Shown here piece after piece: positions 59,406-64,000 of a stretch of 64,000 nt of DNA (within the stretch, counting starts at the first letter, position 1; every line of letters starts with the position of its first letter). The position numbers and the translations under genes are program-made. This stretch comes from Bacillus sp. AFS015802. GTDB taxonomy: Bacteria > Bacillota > Bacilli > Bacillales > Bacillaceae_B. The notes under the pieces were generated by a model. That model was not told the origin of the DNA. It saw only the letters and a list, made by a program, of their open reading frames with translations, and searched no databases. Where the stretch lies: positions 165,356 through 229,355 of the forward strand of contig NZ_NTUP01000012.1 of the NCBI RefSeq assembly GCF_002561455.1, given 5' to 3'.

Positions 59406-62231
59406 CTACTCCAACACAAGCAACGATTCCAAATCCTGATCTGATAATTCAGTGACCCACTGATCACTGCGGATGATCTCGTCATTTAATGCCTGCTTCT
59501 TCATCAGCATGGCATCAATCTTTTCTTCAAGCGTGCCTGATGATACGAGCTTATGAACGTGTACGAAACGTTGTTGACCAATCCGGTACGCACGGTCCGT
59601 GGCCTGATTTTCAACGGCCGGATTCCACCAGCGGTCGTAGTGGACGACGTGGTTGGCGGCTGTCAGGTTCAATCCGGTACCGCCGGCCTTCAGTGAAAGT
59701 AGGAAAACAGGGAATTCACCATTTTGGAATTTTTCGACGAGTTCATCCCGTTTCCCTTTGGTCATGCTGCCGTTCAGGAACGGAACATCCACATCAAACT
59801 GTTCCTTCATGACTTCCTGAATCATCTCGCCCATTGAAATATATTGGGTGAAGATCAGGCATGCTTCTCCCGATTCAAGAGCGGTTTCCACGATATCCTT
59901 AAGCTTCTGCATTTTTTCAGAGCGGGACAGAATCGACTTCGGATCCGGTTCCTTCAAATAGAGAGCAGGGTGATTGCATAGCTGCTTAAGCTGGTTCAGC
60001 ATTTGCAAAATCAAACCTTTCCGCTCGAAGCCGCTCAGCGTTTCGATTTTGGCAAGGGTGTCCTTCACGAGCTGCTCATACAAGGCCGCCTGCTCAGCGG
60101 TCAGGTGGCAGTACTCTTTCTGCTCGAGTTTTTCAGGCAGGTTCAATTCCACTTCAGGGTCTTTCTTCGTACGACGCAATAAGAACGGTTTGATTTTTGC
60201 CTGAAGCTCTTTGACCTTGGCTTCGTCCTCGTCTTTCTCAATGGGGGCGATGTAATTCTTTTGGTACTGCGTGAATCCACCAAGATAGCCGTGGTTCAGG
60301 AAGTCAAAGATGGACCAGAGCTCAGATAGACGGTTTTCCATCGGGGTCCCCGTCAACGCAATATGGTGCTTCCCACTCAGCTTCCGTATGGCACGGGACT
60401 GCTTCGTATTGGCATTCTTGATATTTTGTGCTTCATCAAGGGAGATCGATGTCCATTCCACCAGTGATAGCTCGTCATAATCGATATGTGACAAGCCGTA
60501 AGAGGTGAGCACCACATCGGTATCCTTGATGGCAGCGGCAAAACTTTCACCCTTCGCACGGGTGGATCCGTAATGAAGATGAACCTTCAAGTCCGGTGCG
60601 AACTTCTCCAACTCCCGCTGCCAGTTTCCGAGAACGGAAGTAGGGGCGACAATCAGGGAAGGCGTCTCCGGTTTTTCGGTTTCCTTCACATGCTGCAGGT
60701 ACGTAATCAGCTGAACCGTTTTTCCGAGACCCATGTCATCGGCCAGACAGGCACCGAATCCGAACTTTCGTAAAAAGAGCATCCAGCTCATCCCCAGCTG
60801 CTGGTATGGACGGAGCTCGCCGATAAACGAATCGGGTGTATCCGTTAACGGGATCGTTGACACATTCGTCAGCTGATGGATCATTTTTTTCATCGATCGA
60901 TTGAGTTCGAGTTGAATACGAGCATATTTATAAGGGTCATGCTCATTATCATCTGGATCTAATTCCGTTTCATCATCATCCCGCGGGACAAGCTCCTGCT
61001 CGAGCATATCCTGGATCGAGATCCCCTCCTGCTTCGCTTTGGTCATCATTTGCTGAATCCTGCGAATCATGGCAGGGTCGAGCTTCATCCACTGCCCGCG
61101 GATTTTCACCAGGCGGCGCTGGTCGTCCACAAGCTGATTGAAGTCGTCCTCAGAAAGATTGACCCCATTCATCGATAGACGCCAGTCGAAATCGAGCATG
61201 GCATTGAGTCCCACGAAGGATTTGCGATAACTCGTGTCCGTGTTTTTAAGTTTGGCTTTCACCAGCACCTGGGCATCCTTCATCGCTTCCCACCAGGATG
61301 GGAGGAGGATTTCAATGTCCAGATCGATGAGCTTCTCACTCAGCACGGATAAAAAGTCCCAGGCGTCGTGCTCACCAAGTGAGGTCCTTAGAGAGCCATC
61401 CGTGTCACGTAGAATCGGCAGCATCTTCCTCCAGCGTTCCTGTTCTTCCGAAACATCCGGCAAATGTTTTTTCCAGGAAGGCGGGACTGTGTCTTCAGTG
61501 AGGGAAATAATGCGACTCGTTTTCTTGCGGTCTCGTAAAATCGTTTCAAGTTCCCACGACTCATCCTCATCAAGGGGCTCTGTAATCCGGAGTCCGATCG
61601 AAAACGGAAGCTCTTCATCTGAACCTGCGATCCAGTCACTCCACCGCTTCTCATCGAAATACGCATCCAGCTCCTCAGACGTCAGCGTACTATCCTTCAG
61701 CTTCTGGATCCGCTTCATCGCGCTCGATCCACCAGAAGCCATCGCCTCATTCAACGAACCCTGAAACCAGTTTTTCGTTAAGGTTTTGAGGGACGGACCT
61801 CCACCGTGAAGCTCTTCCTCCCAGAATTCATCATTGAAATTCGACCAGACTTCATCGGGGATGTGAAATTGCAGTCCTTTTTCCTGCCATTCTTCAAAAC
61901 GTGGGAGCCAGCGACCGGCTTCCACCGCTTCGTAGATCACAGGGGCAATGGCGATGCACGCCTGGCCTGTCTCATCCCAGTCCCATTGGATCATGCTGCT
62001 GAAATGCTCACCGGCAAGAAGCGTCAGGAACTGCCACTTGGTGACCGGGATCCCGCCATCCGTTTCCTCGAGCAGGGTCCCGTAGTAGCTTTCTTCATGC
62101 CAAAGAAACAGCTGCCCCTTCCAGTCTTTTGGGGGGAGGAGTTCGCCTTCTTCGTTTTCCGCAGTGATGAAGAAACGGTCTTCGTATTCAGTTGTATGGA
62201 CATTGATTTTGACGGAAGACAGTTTAAGCAT
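59406..62231 (-). CDS. ywqA: SNF2-family helicase YwqA
   Basis: A 941-residue Swi2/Snf2-type ATPase (RapA-like bacterial class). N-terminal half: a poorly conserved SNF2_assoc-type region. C-terminal half: helicase core with LADDMGLGKTVQ (Walker A, about 497-508), SLDEAQNIKN (DExx box, about 600), LTGTPMENR, and the second lobe with GGTGLNLTAANHVVHYDRWWNPAVENQATDRAYRIGQ. It probably remodels protein-DNA complexes. Its start overlaps the ywqB stop by eight bases (ATGCTTAA). Codons 143-149 (GGGPSLK) are formed by a copy of the dispersed word at 61788-61802. Confidence 0.94.
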   Translation of the reverse strand: MLKLSSVKINVHTTEYEDRFFITAENEEGELLPPKDWKGQLFLWHEESYYGTLLEETDGGIPVTKWQFLTLLAGEHFSSMIQWDWDETGQACIAIAPVIYEAVEAGRWLPRFEEWQEKGLQFHIPDEVWSNFNDEFWEEELHGGGPSLKTLTKNWFQGSLNEAMASGGSSAMKRIQKLKDSTLTSEELDAYFDEKRWSDWIAGSDEELPFSIGLRITEPLDEDESWELETILRDRKKTSRIISLTEDTVPPSWKKHLPDVSEEQERWRKMLPILRDTDGSLRTSLGEHDAWDFLSVLSEKLIDLDIEILLPSWWEAMKDAQVLVKAKLKNTDTSYRKSFVGLNAMLDFDWRLSMNGVNLSEDDFNQLVDDQRRLVKIRGQWMKLDPAMIRRIQQMMTKAKQEGISIQDMLEQELVPRDDDETELDPDDNEHDPYKYARIQLELNRSMKKMIHQLTNVSTIPLTDTPDSFIGELRPYQQLGMSWMLFLRKFGFGACLADDMGLGKTVQLITYLQHVKETEKPETPSLIVAPTSVLGNWQRELEKFAPDLKVHLHYGSTRAKGESFAAAIKDTDVVLTSYGLSHIDYDELSLVEWTSISLDEAQNIKNANTKQSRAIRKLSGKHHIALTGTPMENRLSELWSIFDFLNHGYLGGFTQYQKNYIAPIEKDEDEAKVKELQAKIKPFLLRRTKKDPEVELNLPEKLEQKEYCHLTAEQAALYEQLVKDTLAKIETLSGFERKGLILQMLNQLKQLCNHPALYLKEPDPKSILSRSEKMQKLKDIVETALESGEACLIFTQYISMGEMIQEVMKEQFDVDVPFLNGSMTKGKRDELVEKFQNGEFPVFLLSLKAGGTGLNLTAANHVVHYDRWWNPAVENQATDRAYRIGQQRFVHVHKLVSSGTLEEKIDAMLMKKQALNDEIIRSDQWVTELSDQDLESLLVLE
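61788..61802. repeat. Dispersed GAGGGACGGACCTC word inside ywqA
   Basis: GAGGGACGGACCTCC lies in frame in the variable N-terminal half of the helicase. Compared with the copy in the exonuclease gene it is read in another frame and strand, so the shared sequence cannot be explained by a shared peptide. Confidence 0.8.
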
Positions 62232-63861
62232 CGATTAACTTACCCTTTCTGCACTCTTCTTGGAACGCACGTAATCGCTTGTATTTATCGAGGATATAGG
62301 TGAGATACACATCCCACTTATCGGTTTTCTTCGTTTTTTTATAAATCGTCCGGATTTTCTTCATATAGCGGACCGCCAGCTTGTAGCTGTCTCGGTTCTT
62401 CTGGTCGATCGCTGTGATGACGCCGGTGTAGTAGATAGGAAGGGCAAGCTCCGGCGCTTCCTTCGTCACGTCGCGGAGACCCATGCCTTCCATTTCGCCG
62501 ATGCTGTAGTTCATATATCTCTGCAGCTCGACCCACTCACGATAGGCCTTCGCGCTGATCAAATATTCATTATACGAAAAGAAGCTGTACGGAAGCATGG
62601 AGAGCAGAAGCTCGTTCACAAGGGAGCTGTCCTTTTCCATCAGCCAATCCATCGGCAAAATCCGTACGAACCAGCGGACGAACCGGGTGGCTTCATAGTA
62701 GTCGAGAGTCTCGAGGTGATCCGGCATCCTGGACAGGATATTCCGCACAAGGAAGAATCCGGCCTCATAACGCTTTCCGACAAAAAATTTACGCAGCCAG
62801 AATTCACTGAACGCGACAAGCTCTGTACCGAGCTCATCGACGACTTCACCTGCCTTATTCAAATCCTCCAGAAGCAGATATTGGTGGAGGAGGGCAACGT
62901 TGTAGAAAGTAGTGTCCTTCTGGTCCTGCTCTACCAAACGACTGACCTCATCCCGGCGCCACGATTTCTGCTTGAACAAGTAGTACCATAAGAAGCGGTA
63001 GACCTCCGCTTTCATCATCGTACTATTCTGTTCCGAGTCGCTCATTTCGATCGTCTTGTTTTTCAAAAAGGCAATGTATGGATCAAAGCTGAACGGCATG
63101 GCATGAATCGACAGTTTCTCAACGGCATCTTCCATTTCGCCTAAGAGGAAATCGTACATGCTGTATTGCTCACGGCTCAGCTCGACATTCCTTTTTTGCA
63201 AATGAAGGTCGATCTCAATCGAGAGGTAAAGGGTCGCGAATAGCTGATAAAGAGGCTTCCATTCCCGTTCGAACGGCGCTTCCTTCATAAATCGCTTCGT
63301 AATATTCTGCACGAGAACATCCATTAAATAGGGCTGTCTTTCAAGTAAATCCAAATCTTCTTTTTTAAGAAGGGAGTCAAAGAACTGCCACCATTCTTCA
63401 GGCGTATTTCCCCGTGTTTTCCGTTCGTTCAATAGATCGCTGGCTTTCTTTAAGGTACCGTGCTTTTTCATTAAATCATCCAGTGAGCGGGGTTCCTGAC
63501 TGTCGGGCTTTGACTGGCTCCGCCAATTCTGGATCCACTCGCTCACACGTCCGACCTTGTTATAGAGCATAAAGAAGGTCGCCATCTGATGCCGGCACCA
63601 TTTATCCTGTGGACATGAGCACTTGCTTAACAGAGGGAAAGAAAGATTCAGCTCAAGGGTCACAGGCGTCACATCCTGCACCTCGGCCGTAACCTCTTCA
63701 TCCCGGACCTTCACGTTCGAAACCAGATTCTGACGGAACAAAAGAAGGCCCTTCGACACGACATTCTTGCTCTCGTCCTGATTCGGGTCCAGCTCACCCT
63801 GTATCGACTGACTCATGGGAAGTAACTTATCCTTCAACTCCTGAATACGAATCGACATCAA
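62224..63861 (-). CDS. ywqB: SWIM zinc-finger protein YwqB
   Basis: A 545-residue protein with an N-terminal SWIM zinc finger (about 75-95: CSCPQDKWCRHQMATFF, the CxC..CxH pattern) followed by a long helical region. SWIM proteins are often encoded beside SNF2 helicases and are thought to guide them to DNA or partners. It is translationally coupled to ywqA. GGAGAGGTTGG is upstream of the ATG. Confidence 0.92.
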   Translation of the reverse strand: MMSIRIQELKDKLLPMSQSIQGELDPNQDESKNVVSKGLLLFRQNLVSNVKVRDEEVTAEVQDVTPVTLELNLSFPLLSKCSCPQDKWCRHQMATFFMLYNKVGRVSEWIQNWRSQSKPDSQEPRSLDDLMKKHGTLKKASDLLNERKTRGNTPEEWWQFFDSLLKKEDLDLLERQPYLMDVLVQNITKRFMKEAPFEREWKPLYQLFATLYLSIEIDLHLQKRNVELSREQYSMYDFLLGEMEDAVEKLSIHAMPFSFDPYIAFLKNKTIEMSDSEQNSTMMKAEVYRFLWYYLFKQKSWRRDEVSRLVEQDQKDTTFYNVALLHQYLLLEDLNKAGEVVDELGTELVAFSEFWLRKFFVGKRYEAGFFLVRNILSRMPDHLETLDYYEATRFVRWFVRILPMDWLMEKDSSLVNELLLSMLPYSFFSYNEYLISAKAYREWVELQRYMNYSIGEMEGMGLRDVTKEAPELALPIYYTGVITAIDQKNRDSYKLAVRYMKKIRTIYKKTKKTDKWDVYLTYILDKYKRLRAFQEECRKGKLIDA

Positions 63862-64000
63862 CCAACCTCTCCAATCTATAAAATCGCATTCTTTTATTAT
63901 AACGCAAAAGGAGGGGGAAAAGGAACATGGGGGAGGGGAAGTGGTGAAAAGGGGTGGGGAGTTTGTCGAAATGTTGGGGTGGTGTGGCTATGGGTGATTG
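63862..64000. other. Upstream region of ywqB-ywqA
   Basis: On the minus strand TTATAAT (63896-63902) could be the -10 of the ywqBA promoter. 63905-64000 is strongly G-rich on the plus strand and shows no gene. Confidence 0.4.

Overview
The window is a chromosomal segment of a low-GC, endospore-forming, flagellated member of the Bacillaceae. The gene order follows the Bacillus subtilis pyrG-to-ywqB segment almost gene for gene: pyrG-ywjG-spo0F-fbaA-tal-murZ-glpX-rho-rpmE-tdk-prfA-prmC-spoIIR-ywlB-ywlC-mntP-ywlE-rpiB-ywlG-glyA-upp-mnaA-atp-ywmB-murAA-spoIID-spoIIQ-spoIIID-mbl-flhO-flhP-fabZ-ywpF-ssbB-ywqA-ywqB. Protein similarity to B. subtilis is high enough to name most genes from memory. The exact species cannot be fixed from sequence reading; a Bacillus or Rossellomorea-like organism is plausible.

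Layout. 1-6.4 kb: CTP synthase with a probable CTP-sensing leader, then a SAM riboswitch driving a ribose-type ABC importer (candidate methylthioribose uptake). 6.4-20 kb: phosphorelay protein Spo0F, central carbon enzymes, Rho, L31, thymidine kinase, release factor 1 and its methylase, SpoIIR. 19.5-20 kb: a dense DnaA-box cluster around ywlB-ywlC. 20-28.5 kb: tRNA modification, Mn efflux, protein-arginine phosphatase, an inserted chemoreceptor, pentose/serine/uracil/UDP-sugar enzymes. 29-36.4 kb: the complete F1Fo ATP synthase operon. 36.4-39 kb: an inserted spore-coat cluster of three CotB-like proteins and a divergent Lys/Gly-rich CotG-like protein. 39-45.5 kb: YwzB, YwmB, MurAA, SpoIID, a VanZ-like protein, SpoIIQ. 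45.7-49.7 kb: a Na+/solute symporter - nucleotidyltransferase - DnaQ-type exonuclease operon. 50-55 kb: SpoIIID, Mbl, two rod/hook proteins, FabZ. 55-57.5 kb: an accessory region with two SinR-type repressors and a SinI antirepressor. 57.6-64 kb: YwpF, SsbB, SNF2 helicase YwqA and SWIM protein YwqB.

The most striking signals are not the syntenic genes. (1) A well-formed cyclic-di-GMP (GEMM-I) riboswitch sits directly upstream of a 45-codon sinI gene, with a hairpin that overlaps both the aptamer closing helix and the Shine-Dalgarno sequence. This would wire c-di-GMP to the SinI/SinR biofilm switch. (2) Several intergenic regions carry short-period degenerate arrays (20-21 nt or 25 nt period). 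They share one architecture but have different core words (GCGTC, GCTGG, CAAC-GTTGAA, GCGGAA). (3) A 14-bp word, GAGGGACGGACCTC, is scattered through the window, forms terminators, and even lies inside two protein-coding genes. (4) Two 268-bp elements, and a tandem relative, contain hairpins whose stems differ in sequence but stay paired. No tRNA, rRNA, CRISPR array, transposase or prophage gene was seen.
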